Of a stretch of 64,000 bases of DNA, positions 24,968 through 32,724 are shown piece by piece. Within the stretch, counting starts at the first letter, position 1, and each line of letters begins with the position of its first letter. Origin of the DNA: Bin87 sp965203855 (GTDB lineage: Bacteria > Chloroflexota > Dehalococcoidia > Lucifugimonadales > UBA3495); assembly GCA_965203855.1 (NCBI GenBank), contig CBDBDN010000005.1, positions 124,001 to 188,000 of the forward strand, read 5' to 3'. The notes beneath the pieces are model-generated. The model was not told the DNA's origin. It saw nothing but the letters and a program-made list of their open reading frames with translations, and ran no database searches. A program made the position numbers and the translations under genes.

Positions 24968-25282
24968 CTAGACGCCCCGTTCCTCAAACACTTCTTTGGC
25001 AACGCGGACGGCGTTGGCGGCCACCGGCCAGCCGGCGTAAAACGCCATATGCGTAATCACCTCGGAAATCTCCTCCCGCGTAACGCCGTTGTCCAGCGCC
25101 CGGCCGATATGCCCGCGCAGCTGGTCCGTCCGGTACAGCGCAGTCAGCGTCGCCACGGTGATCAGGCTGCGGTCGCGCTTGGACAATTCGGGCCGTTCCC
25201 AAACATCCCCGAACAGCACATCCGCGGAAAGCTCCGCCAGTTTCGGGGATACTTCCTGCATTACGGTGCGCGCAGTAGTCAT
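24968..25282 (-). CDS. Carboxymuconolactone decarboxylase family protein
   Basis: 104 residues with the CMD helical fold: WERPELSKRDRSLITVATLTAL, then RGHIGRALDNGVTREEISEVITHMAFYAGWPVA. The usual CxxC of AhpD relatives is absent, so it is of the decarboxylase-like rather than the peroxidase type. Substrate unknown. It ends about 110 bp upstream of the ThDP enzyme in the same direction. Confidence 0.8.
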   Translation of the reverse strand: MTTARTVMQEVSPKLAELSADVLFGDVWERPELSKRDRSLITVATLTALYRTDQLRGHIGRALDNGVTREEISEVITHMAFYAGWPVAANAVRVAKEVFEERGV

Positions 25283-25359
25283 AATTCGTCATTCCTCCAT
25301 TTTTGAGCGTGTAGCCATACTGCGATTTACCGCAGCCCGGCATATATCTGCGTCATTCC

Positions 25360-25505
25360 AACGCAACTACAACCATCATCCCGGCACAACTGCAACCGTC
25401 ATTCCGGCGCATCTACAACCGTCATTCCGGCGCATCTACAACCGTCATTCCGGCGCATCTACAACCATCATCCCGGCACAACTGCAACCGGCATACCATC
25501 CCCCT
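25360..25505. repeat. Tandem array of 23-bp units
   Basis: About six units of CAACCGTCATTCCGGCGCAT plus CTA, some with CCATCATCCCGG variants. The unit contains one arm of the REP palindrome. No open frame of interest. The rest of 25283-25724 holds only this array and the REP below. Confidence 0.85.
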
Positions 25506-25532
25506 CAACCGCCATTCTATCCCCCAACCGTC

Positions 25533-25552
25533 ATTCCGGCGAAAGCCGGAAT
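25533..25552. repeat. REP-like palindrome
   Basis: ATTCCGGC-GAAA-GCCGGAAT, followed by TCTATGGC as in the copy at 26700. Confidence 0.8.
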
Positions 25553-25724
25553 CTATGGCTGCCGTCTCCATTGCCGTCGCTGCGAATTACCACGCCGGAG
25601 CCCGGCTCGCGCCGCAATAACGGTTGAATATAACCCCACGCCCCGGTTGTGCAATTGGATTAGGCAGTTCGGTTGCGCCCATTGTTCAGTAAGGACGGCA
25701 GACCGGTTGAACGGAACGGCGTCA

Positions 25725-26165
25725 TCATGCCGGCAGAAACATCGGCAGCGTGATGTTGTCGTCCAGCGGCTCAAAGGTTACCCTAACCGCCATACCGCAC
25801 TGCACGGCGTCCGGACGAATTTCCCCCTCCGCAAAGTCAATCCCCACCAGCCAGGACGGCATCCGCGCCCCTTCCTCAAGTTCCACCACGGCGGTGATGT
25901 AGGGCGTCTTGCTGCGAAAAGCCGGCGTAGGCGCGCGGTGCACGATGGCAAAGGTATGCAGCGTGCCGCGTCCGCTGCTCTGGATCCATTCCGTCTCCCG
26001 CGAAAAGCATTCCGGGAACGGGCAGATGTCGCGCGGATAAAAGTAGGCGCGTCCGCAGACGGTGCAACGGCGCAGCCAAAGCTCGCCGTCCTTGCACTTG
26101 TCCCAATAAAAATCCGATTCGGGCTGCGGCGCCGGCGGCGTGATGGCAGGGGCGGGCTGTGTCAT
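25725..26165 (-). CDS. Zn-ribbon OB-fold protein (DUF35)
   Basis: 146 residues. A rubredoxin-like zinc knuckle (Cys34, Cys37, Cys48, Cys53 in CTVCGRAYFYPRDICPFPEC) precedes an OB fold (GRGTLHTFAIVHRAPTPAF, PYITAVVELEEG). DUF35 proteins act with thiolases or HMG-CoA synthases, channelling acyl-CoA; no thiolase is adjacent here. The start at 26165 is chosen because the upstream in-frame sequence is repetitive intergenic DNA. Confidence 0.82.
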   Translation of the reverse strand: MTQPAPAITPPAPQPESDFYWDKCKDGELWLRRCTVCGRAYFYPRDICPFPECFSRETEWIQSSGRGTLHTFAIVHRAPTPAFRSKTPYITAVVELEEGARMPSWLVGIDFAEGEIRPDAVQCGMAVRVTFEPLDDNITLPMFLPA

Positions 26166-26269
26166 AATTTCGTTCTCCCGTTCAGCGTCAATTGGTTGGG
26201 TCAATTGGAATTGGATTGAGATAAGATAGCGCAGCGCAGTTAGGTTGCGCTTTGCCGTAGCGTTGCCTT

Positions 26270-26325
26270 GCCGGATTGACGAATTGCTGGATTGGCGAAT
26301 TGCTGGATTGACGAATTGCGGTTCG
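26270..26325. repeat. Short direct repeats (about 17 bp)
   Basis: Three to four copies of GGATTGRCGAATTGCT in an AT-richer patch of the 700-base gene-free stretch 26166-26872. Confidence 0.6.
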
Positions 26326-26400
26326 CCTGAACGCAGTAAGCATAACTGCGAACCCCCAACGGCGCAACCGCCCAACGGTCACTTAAACTAAACGCAACAA

Positions 26401-26698
26401 CGCCTCTTTATACCATCCTACCCGTCAACCGCCATACCATCGTACCCCCTACCCCCCAACCATCATACCGGCCCGCCCCCAACCGCCATACCATCCTACC
26501 CCCCCAACCATCATACCAGCCCGCCCGCCAACCGTCATACCATCCTACTCCCCAACCATCATACCGGCCCGCCCCCCCAACCGCCATACCATCCTACCCC
26601 CCTAACCATCATACCGGCCCGCCCCCCCAACCGCCATACCATCCTACCCCCTACCTCCATTCCGGCCCCCTAACCGTCATTCCGGCCCCCCCAACCGT
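26401..26698. repeat. Array of alternating 24-25-bp half units
   Basis: CAACCATCATACCGGCCCGC plus a C-run alternates with CAACCGCCATACCATCCTAC plus a C-run for about 300 bp, ending in the REP at 26700. C-rich on this strand. No gene seen. Confidence 0.85.
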
Positions 26699-26699
26699 C

Positions 26700-26719
26700 A
26701 TTCCGGCGAAAGCCGGAAT
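26700..26719. repeat. REP-like palindrome
   Basis: ATTCCGGC-GAAA-GCCGGAAT at the end of the 26.4-26.7 kb array. Confidence 0.8.
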
Positions 26720-26872
26720 CTATGGCCGCCGGCTCCATTACCGTAATGACGGATTACAACGCCGGATTCCGGCCTACGCTGGAATAACGATGAATTTGAC
26801 GATACCCCCTAGTGTATGATTGTTTGAATCAATGACCAGTCAGCCCGGTTCGGAGAATAGGAGCATAGCAGT

Positions 26873-27853
26873 ATGAAAGTAGCGGTTATGGGCGCCGGCA
26901 GCATCGGCGGTTACTTCGGCGGTATGCTGGCCCGCGCCGGCCACGATGTTACCCTTATCGCCCGCGGCGAACACCTGGACGCCATCCGCCGCAGCGGCCT
27001 GCATATGCAAACCGAGTCCGGCGATTTCACCGTGCCTTGCCAGGCCACGGACACGCCCGCCGCCATCGGCCCCGTCGACCTGGCCCTGCTCACCACCAAA
27101 ACCTACCACAACTCCGCCGCCATACCGGCAATGGCCCCCCTGATTAAGCCCGGCGCCGCCAACGCCGGCCACTCCGACAGTAGCGACGCCAGCAGTAGCA
27201 CCGCCGCCACCGCCATCCTATCCCTGCAAAACGGCATTGACTCGTATCTGCCCCTTGCGGAGCAATTCCCGCAGGCGATTACGCTGCCCGGCGCCGCCTA
27301 CATCGAAGCCAGCCGCCTGGGGCCGGGCGCAGTGCGCCAGGGCGGCGCCGTTGTCCGCATCGTAACCGGCGCTATGCGCGGCCGCCCGCCGGCGCACCAA
27401 CACCGTGCCGCCGCAATCGCCGCCGCCTTTCGCAACGCCGCAGTGCCGGCCGAAGCCGCGGACGACATCGCCGTTACTCTGTGGACCAAATTCCTCTTTA
27501 TCGCGACGATGGCCGGCGTAACCTCCCTGGCGCGCGAGTTCCTCCGGGAACTGCTCCCCCAACCCGAATGGCGCAAGGTCATCATCGGCTGTATGCAGGA
27601 AATCGCAACCGTCGCCCGCGCCTCAAATGTCAAACTGCCGCCCGACATCGTGTCCAGCACGCTGGACTATATGGAATCGGCCCAAAGCGCAATGCGCGCC
27701 TCAATGCACTCCGACTTGATGGCCGGCCGCCCGTTGGAGCTGGAAGCCCTCAACGGCGCCGCAGTGCGCGCCGGCGCCGCTGCCGGCTCCCCCACGCCCA
27801 TCAACGACGTAATCTACGCCGCCCTGAAGCCCTACGCCAACGGCACGGAATAA
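26873..27853 (+). CDS. 2-dehydropantoate 2-reductase family protein
   Basis: 326 residues. An N-terminal Rossmann domain (MKVAVMGAGSIGGYFGGMLARAGHDVTLIARG), then LLTTKTYHN and LQNGIDSYLPLAEQF, with the candidate catalytic lysine in TLWTKFLFIATMAG and the C-terminal helical domain ending in LEALNGAAVRAG. PanE reduces ketopantoate with NADPH for coenzyme A synthesis, but the family includes many paralogues and no pan genes adjoin. A Ser/Asp/Ala insertion (HSDSSDASSSTAATA, about residues 102-116) is unusual. Confidence 0.8.
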   Translation: MKVAVMGAGSIGGYFGGMLARAGHDVTLIARGEHLDAIRRSGLHMQTESGDFTVPCQATDTPAAIGPVDLALLTTKTYHNSAAIPAMAPLIKPGAANAGHSDSSDASSSTAATAILSLQNGIDSYLPLAEQFPQAITLPGAAYIEASRLGPGAVRQGGAVVRIVTGAMRGRPPAHQHRAAAIAAAFRNAAVPAEAADDIAVTLWTKFLFIATMAGVTSLAREFLRELLPQPEWRKVIIGCMQEIATVARASNVKLPPDIVSSTLDYMESAQSAMRASMHSDLMAGRPLELEALNGAAVRAGAAAGSPTPINDVIYAALKPYANGTE

Positions 27854-27882
27854 TTGACCGGACGGCAATCTTATGGCATACT
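27854..27882 (+). promoter_or_regulatory. Candidate promoter of the small-gene pair
   Basis: TTGACC, a 17-nt spacer and CATACT, 30 bp upstream of the ATG at 27912 and immediately after the preceding stop codon. Confidence 0.45.
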
Positions 27883-27911
27883 ATCCCGCAATCTGCAATG
27901 AGGTGATCATT

Positions 27912-28067
27912 ATGAACGAGGAGCAGCGCCAACGCGAATTTGAGGAGCTGGAGCGCGAACTTGAACGACGATTTGCCCACATTGACCAACTCCTCGCCAA
28001 GTTCTACAAACTCCACAACGCGCATATGGAGGCCAAGAAAGCGCGGGAGGCGAATGTTGCATCCTAA
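27912..28067 (+). CDS. Small coiled-coil protein
   Basis: 51 residues, almost wholly charged helix (NEEQRQREFEELERELERRF), likely a coiled coil. GAGG lies upstream of ATG 27912. It overlaps the next gene by 14 nt and has its own promoter-like sequence. Function unknown. Confidence 0.5.
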   Translation: MNEEQRQREFEELERELERRFAHIDQLLAKFYKLHNAHMEAKKAREANVAS

Positions 28068-28377
28068 CGATCAACAATCGGTAATGGACGAGTTGCTGTG
28101 GTACGACGGGCGCGCCGTTATGCAGGATGCCCGTAGCGCCCTTTTGAGCATCCTGCGACTCGTCCAGGAGTATTACGCCGGGCAAGCGCAGCACGATGCC
28201 GTCCAAAGATTGCAGCAAAACATCATCAACCCTGCAACAGAGGGCGAATATGAAATAGCATGGCTTGCTTTGGCGGAAATGATTGAAAGCCGGACGGAAA
28301 TACCATCGCCAATGCGCCATGCCGAACAGATTTTGACGGCGTTGGCAACTTATTGCGAATACTACAACTTGCCATAA
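28054..28377 (+). CDS. Small alpha-helical protein of unknown function
   Basis: 107 residues predicted as all helix (SVMDELLWYDGRAVMQDARSALLSIL ... HAEQILTALATYCEYY). The ATG at 28054 lies inside the end of the preceding coiled-coil gene, implying coupled translation. The layout recalls a small toxin-antitoxin pair, but no catalytic motif is visible. Confidence 0.5.
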   Translation: MLHPNDQQSVMDELLWYDGRAVMQDARSALLSILRLVQEYYAGQAQHDAVQRLQQNIINPATEGEYEIAWLALAEMIESRTEIPSPMRHAEQILTALATYCEYYNLP

Positions 28378-28422
28378 CCAAGCCAAAGTCTGCTCAAAAT
28401 ACCTTATCCCAATGCGGATCTG

Positions 28423-29238
28423 TCATGGCGCGGGCCTCACATAACCCTCAAATAACTCCCGCGCCGCCAGCTTGTCCGCCATAGTGCCGAATGCCATCGT
28501 ATAAAACCCGTCATACCCCGCCCCTTCCAGCCGCCGGAACATCGCCCGAAAGTCTATATTCCCCTGTCCCGGCGGCAAATGCACTTCCACCTCCCCGGTG
28601 TTGTCGGCCAGCCGCACTTCTCCGATGCGCCCCACGCCGAACTCGTCTATAAAACCGTCAATCCCCTCCGGCTCCAAGTTGGCATGGTTCACCGTGAACG
28701 CCCAGCCGAAATGCTCCGCTACGATGGCGTCAAAGAAATAGCGGCATTCGGCAATGTTATGCCCCAGATAATGCACTTCGGCGGCGTCCGGTTCCCGATT
28801 CAGGTTCTCCAAGAACAGCCGCACGCCGCTGCTTTCGGCGTAATCCACCGCGCGCGCCAGCCGTTCCCGCGCCGCCGCCATCCGCTCCGCAATCGCCGCG
28901 CTGAAGTGCATCCCGCCATGCACCACCACGCCATAGGCCCCAATGCGCCGCGCCAGGTCAATGTTCGCTTGCAGGTAAGCATCCACCGCATCGCTGACCC
29001 GCGGCGCAAACTCAGCGATATTTACCGACGACCCGGTATGCACAGTTACGCTTACGCCATACCGATCCATCAGGCCCCGCGCCGCCCGCAGCCGTTCCTC
29101 CGGCCAGTTGTCCACCCGGTTATCCCCGGCATCGGCGCAAAAATCCAGGTAATGAAACCCATGCCGCCCGGCAGCGGACAGCGCATCCTCCAGCCGAACC
29201 GCCCCGGCGTCATATCCAATCCGTTCCCCAAGCGTCAT
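28423..29238 (-). CDS. Sugar phosphate isomerase/epimerase-like TIM-barrel protein
   Basis: 271 residues of the xylose isomerase-like TIM barrel: YLDFCADAGDNRVDNWPEERLR, VVVHGGMHFSAAI, LFLENLNREPDAAEVHY (metal-binding Glu), FTVNHANLEPEGIDGF and GEVRLADNTGEVEVHLPPGQGNIDF. These are the usual metal-site positions. The substrate is unknown. Met at 29238 is preferred; an upstream frame to 29295 enters repeat DNA. Confidence 0.8.
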   Translation of the reverse strand: MTLGERIGYDAGAVRLEDALSAAGRHGFHYLDFCADAGDNRVDNWPEERLRAARGLMDRYGVSVTVHTGSSVNIAEFAPRVSDAVDAYLQANIDLARRIGAYGVVVHGGMHFSAAIAERMAAARERLARAVDYAESSGVRLFLENLNREPDAAEVHYLGHNIAECRYFFDAIVAEHFGWAFTVNHANLEPEGIDGFIDEFGVGRIGEVRLADNTGEVEVHLPPGQGNIDFRAMFRRLEGAGYDGFYTMAFGTMADKLAARELFEGYVRPAP

Positions 29239-29289
29239 ATCAGCAACCCCCTCCGCGCGGCGTCCCTCACCTAGGGCGTGTAGCCCTAT

Positions 29290-29528
29290 TCGCAATCATT
29301 CCAACCCGCATACCCAGCAATCCAACCCGCATACCCAGCATTCCCAACCCCATACCCAGCAATCCAACCCGCATACCCAGCAATCCAACCCGCATACCCG
29401 TCATTCCAAACCACATACCCGTCATTCCAAACCACATACCCGTCATTCCAAACCACATACCCGTCATTCCAAACCACATACCCGTCATTCCAAACCACAT
29501 ACCCGTCATTCCAAACCACATACCCGTC
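29290..29528. repeat. 21-bp tandem repeat array next to IS30 copy 2
   Basis: Two unit types: ATCCAACCCGCATACCCAGC plus A (about five units), then AAACCACATACCCGTCATTC plus C (about seven nearly perfect units). The second contains the REP arm GTCATTCC and runs straight into a REP. Because 21 is a multiple of three, long minus-strand frames arise (7-residue repeat MTGMWFG), judged non-coding. Confidence 0.9.
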
Positions 29529-29548
29529 ATTCCGGCTTGCGCCGGAAT
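29529..29548. repeat. REP-like palindrome
   Basis: ATTCCGGC-TTGC-GCCGGAAT between the 21-bp array and IS30 copy 2. Confidence 0.8.
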
Positions 29549-29559
29549 GTGGATTCACA

Positions 29560-30478
29560 TTTCAAGTGCAACGCGGCGGCGGCGAATACTTCGGTGGGCG
29601 TCCGGTAGTTCAAGCACTGCCGGGGCGTATTGTTGTACGCCTGGATTGTGGCGGTAAGTTGCGCCGCCTGGATTTGCTCCAAGTTCGCCCGGCGCGGCAA
29701 AAACCGCCGCCGCCGGCCGATGGCATTCTCCACTCCCCCTTTTTGCCACGGCGACTTGACCTCGCAAAAGTAAGTTGGGATGCCTTGGCTGTGCAGCCGA
29801 TAGCGCCGGGCAAACTTCATACCGTTGTCAAAGGTTACGCTGCGCCGCAGCAACAGCGCTTGGCCGTGATTGCCGAACCGCATCAGGTCGACCTCCCAGC
29901 GCTCGGGTATCCTGTGGTCATCAGCCTCCGGGCTGCGCCCGGGCTATGTTGGAATTAGCGGTGGCGTCCCGCCCGGAATGCGGACGATAGTATTGCCGCC
30001 GCGCCGCCCGCGCCAACCCCGTTTGGACTTGCCCCGCGGCAAGTAAAGCCGCCAGGAATAGTCCTTGGTGCGGGCCAGTTGAGCATAAATGAAGCGGTAG
30101 ATGCTCTCGGGGGAGATGACCCGGCGTCCGCAATCCAGAGCCAGCCGGCCGGACACCTGGGCCGGCGACCAGCCGGCGCGCCGCCGGGACCGCACCGCAT
30201 CCCGCAAGGGGGCGTCCCGTTCCAAGCGCGCGCCGCGCCAACAGCGGGCTTGGGTCTGCCGCTGCGCGTATTCGGGTTGATAGCCGCCGTTGGCGGAGGC
30301 ATTGCGGTTTAGCTCCCGCGTAGTGGTAGATGTCGCGCGATCCAAAGTTGCCGCAATTTCGGGGACGGAGCAGCCCGCGGTCCGTAATCGGGCAATTTCG
30401 CAGCGCTCAACGATGCTGAGTTGTTGATAATGCGTTCCCATGGCAACAACATAACCCGGCGTTGCACTTCGTTGGTGA
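29560..30478 (-). mobile_element. Degenerate IS30-family element, copy 2
   Basis: The N-terminal half from 30441 (MGTHYQQLSIVERCEIARLR ... SPAQVSGRLALDCGRRVISPESIYRFIYAQLARTKDYSWR) stops at 29944. After a frameshift the DDE part continues: RWEVDL (first Asp), VTFDNG (second Asp), WQKGGVENAIGR (Glu), ending YRTPTEVFAAA. About 12 residues before VTFDNG are missing relative to copy 1. End sequences carry AAGTGCAACGC inverted. Not active, but better preserved than copy 1. Confidence 0.85.
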
Positions 30479-30666
30479 GTTTAGAGAATCTACGCCCCCC
30501 CGGCTCCATACCGCGCAGCCGCGCATCACCCCCCCGGCCCCCGGCGCATCCCGAAATAACCAATGCAACAACCCCAACCATGCGCGAACCGCGCTCCCGT
30601 GATATGGTATCCCCAATTCACCGCCCGGACCGCGCCAACCCGCTGTCCGCCCCTTGGGAGCGTCAG

Positions 30667-31152
30667 ATGCAAGACTCTTTTCGCAATTTCAGCTGGATAC
30701 TGCACGGCTCTCTGGCCGGCTCCATGGGGCCTACCGAGCGGCGGCATCTGATTTACTGGGAACGCAACGACATCACCGCCGTTGTCCGCATGGAGGAAAA
30801 CACCATCTCCGCCAGCCCCTGGGGCTTTGAGGAACTATACGACCCGGTGCCCGACTTCGGCGCCCCCCCCGTAGAGCAAATCGACCGCATCGTTTCCTTC
30901 ATCGAGCAGCAAATCGAAACCTGGGAACGCCCTACCGTAGTTACTTGCGCCGCCGGCCTCGGACGCACCGGAACCATCCTCGCCGCCTACCTCGTCAACA
31001 CCGGCTGGGACGCCGACGCATCCATCGACTACATCCGACAGCTCCGCCCTGGCTCCATCCAAACCCCCGCCCAAGCGGACGCCGTGCGCGAATACGCCCG
31101 CTTCGTCCAGACCCGCAACGACCGCAGCGCGCGCCGCAGCCGCCGCCTCTAA
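30667..31152 (+). CDS. Dual-specificity/tyrosine phosphatase-like protein
   Basis: 161 residues. The CX5R signature is CAAGLGRTGT, with an upstream general-acid candidate in PVPDFGAPP. The His that normally precedes the catalytic Cys is Thr here (VTCAAG). It resembles small bacterial DSPs that act on phosphoproteins or phosphoinositides. The ATG at 30667 is chosen for GGGAG 6 nt upstream and because the domain (FSWILHGSLAGSMGP) starts there; an in-frame ATG at 30580 is an alternative. Confidence 0.75.
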   Translation: MQDSFRNFSWILHGSLAGSMGPTERRHLIYWERNDITAVVRMEENTISASPWGFEELYDPVPDFGAPPVEQIDRIVSFIEQQIETWERPTVVTCAAGLGRTGTILAAYLVNTGWDADASIDYIRQLRPGSIQTPAQADAVREYARFVQTRNDRSARRSRRL

Positions 31153-31247
31153 AACGCTGCGGGGCCTCGTCAACACCGGACGAAACCCCGCAGCCCAGCG
31201 TCGGCCAGACCCGGCCCAGCCGGCCGCCCGTTCCGCCGGCCGCCCGT

Positions 31248-31490
31248 TCAAGCCGCCGCGCGTTCCGCAACCGCCCGCCGCCCCGACCGCCGTTCCGATC
31301 CGCCGGCCCCGGCCGTCGCCATCAGCGCCTCCGGCGCAATCTCCCGGCTGCACTGCAAGCACTGGCGATAAGACCCGTATATGTCCCGCACCAGTCGGAC
31401 ATCCCCCCCGCAGTGCGGGCAGCGGCGCAGCAGCACCGGGCGCAGCCCGGCGGCATCGGCGCGGCGGTTAATCAAAACATTCCTCTCCAT
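31248..31490 (-). CDS. Small zinc-ribbon protein 1
   Basis: 80 residues with a four-cysteine ribbon: RRCPHCGGDVRLVRDIYGSY then QCLQCSREI. The tail is Ala/Arg-rich. The same pattern, CPxCGGDxxxxRDxxGxYxQCxQC, is found in the protein at 31785-32060, so the two are paralogues. Role unknown; small ribbons of this kind often bind nucleic acid or act as adaptors. Confidence 0.55.
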   Translation of the reverse strand: MERNVLINRRADAAGLRPVLLRRCPHCGGDVRLVRDIYGSYRQCLQCSREIAPEALMATAGAGGSERRSGRRAVAERAAA

Positions 31491-31550
31491 TTTTCCTACT
31501 CTCCATTCCCAAATTCGCTTGGCCGGGGCCAGTTGCGCCGCGCCAATTAC

Positions 31551-31580
31551 GATGCGATACGATGCGATACGATGCAATGC
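31551..31580. repeat. 10-bp microsatellite (three units)
   Basis: GATGCGATAC twice and a variant GATGCAATGC, in the spacer between the two zinc-ribbon genes. Confidence 0.7.
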
Positions 31581-31712
31581 CGTCTCTCTCTGTCGGATAC
31601 TAGCGGCGATTGGTTAAGAAGTTGTGAAGGCCCTTTCCATAACGGTTTTCATCGCGGTGCGCCGTGCCTCGGCCCTGCGCCGCATCCGCTGCGAACCAGC
31701 CGCCGCCCCGGC

Positions 31713-31753
31713 CGATTAAAAGAAAACGGCCCCGATACAAGACCGGGGCCGTT
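31713..31753 (-). terminator. Rho-independent terminator of zinc-ribbon gene 2
   Basis: On the minus strand AACGGCCCCG pairs with CGGGGCCGTT and is followed by TTTTCTTTTAAT. It lies about 30 bp beyond the stop of the gene at 31785-32060. Confidence 0.85.
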
Positions 31754-31784
31754 CCCTGCGGTTGCTTGTACGCGCTGCGCTGAT

Positions 31785-32060
31785 TTACACCACCAGCTCC
31801 ATCTTATGTTCGGTCGGATTCCCGGAAACGCCCATCCCCTTGGCATTGGCGCTGGCATTGGCCCCGGCCTTCGTATTGACGGCCACGCCGGCATCCCCGG
31901 CATCCAGCGGAGACCCGCTCATCCCGATGCGAATCTCCCGTCCGCACTGGGCGCACTGGTGATACACTCCAAACGTGTCCCGCGTGCGGCATATGTCGCC
32001 GCCGCACCGGGGGCACGACTTCAACTTCAAATTCAATGACTGGCGAATTGCGGTTTCCAT
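31785..32060 (-). CDS. Small zinc-ribbon protein 2
   Basis: 91 residues. The ribbon KSCPRCGGDICRTRDTFGVY and QCAQCGREI matches zinc-ribbon protein 1. The C-terminal half is low complexity (Gly/Ala/Asn), ending NPTEHKMELVV. It is followed by a strong terminator, so it is probably transcribed alone. Function unknown. Confidence 0.6.
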   Translation of the reverse strand: METAIRQSLNLKLKSCPRCGGDICRTRDTFGVYHQCAQCGREIRIGMSGSPLDAGDAGVAVNTKAGANASANAKGMGVSGNPTEHKMELVV

Positions 32061-32235
32061 TTCCCTGTCTTTCCTGTCCTCCGGGCGCTTGCCCGTATTC
32101 CCGCCTAGCGGCGCCTCGTTCCCATCTCTTCACGCCAGTTTAGCGCAAGCGTATTACCGAAGTATTACGATTATGCCCTATCCGGCGATGGAATCAGCAT
32201 ATCACATAGTCGCATTTCGTAACAAGGGGGTTTTT

Positions 32236-32724
32236 ATGGACGATTTCACCAATCCGCTGTCAATTCCGCCGGCCATCCTCAACGCCGTGTACCGCGAAGC
32301 CCGCGCCGCCTTCCCCGCCGAATGCTGCGGCTGGCTTGCCGGCCCGGCCAACTCCCCCGCCGTCGACCGCATCCGCCCGGCCGTCAACGCCCAGGACTCC
32401 GGCGGCCATCCCACCGCCGCCGACCGCACCGCCGAAAGAGCCTATGTCTTCGCCCCCGCCGACCTGATCGCCCTCAACGACAGCCTGGACACCCCCACGC
32501 CGGCCCGCATCATCTACCACTCCCACCCCAACGGCATGGCCTACCTCTCCGACACCGACCGCGCCGTCGCCGCCAGCCCCTGGGGCGACGGCCCCGCCTA
32601 CCCCGTGCAACAGCTCGTCGTAGGCATCAACGCGCAGCAGATAGTAGCCGCCGCCCTTTTCGGCTGGAATGACGCCGCCGCCGCCTTCACCGAAATCGCC
32701 CGCTACCCCGGAGCCGAGATCTAG
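32236..32724 (+). CDS. JAMM/MPN+ metalloprotease (Mov34-like)
   Basis: 162 residues with a complete JAMM zinc site: Glu29 (PAECCGWL), His95 and His97 (YHSHPNG), Ser105 and Asp108 (LSDTD). Prokaryotic members remove C-terminal tails from ubiquitin-like sulfur carriers such as ThiS/MoaD, or act as isopeptidases. No sulfur-carrier or E1 gene is adjacent, so the partner is unknown. The ATG at 32236 has GGGGG 5 nt upstream. It converges with the CaCA exchanger, overlapping it by 4 nt. Confidence 0.85.
   Translation: MDDFTNPLSIPPAILNAVYREARAAFPAECCGWLAGPANSPAVDRIRPAVNAQDSGGHPTAADRTAERAYVFAPADLIALNDSLDTPTPARIIYHSHPNGMAYLSDTDRAVAASPWGDGPAYPVQQLVVGINAQQIVAAALFGWNDAAAAFTEIARYPGAEI

Noticed and set aside
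25360..26719. CRISPR array
   Set aside because: The repeats are head-to-tail without unique spacers, and no cas genes are present. They are simple tandem arrays derived from a REP arm.
29267..29558. Repeat protein with heptapeptide units
   Set aside because: The frame exists only because the unit is 21 bp. It has no ribosome binding site or folded domain and crosses intergenic REP DNA.
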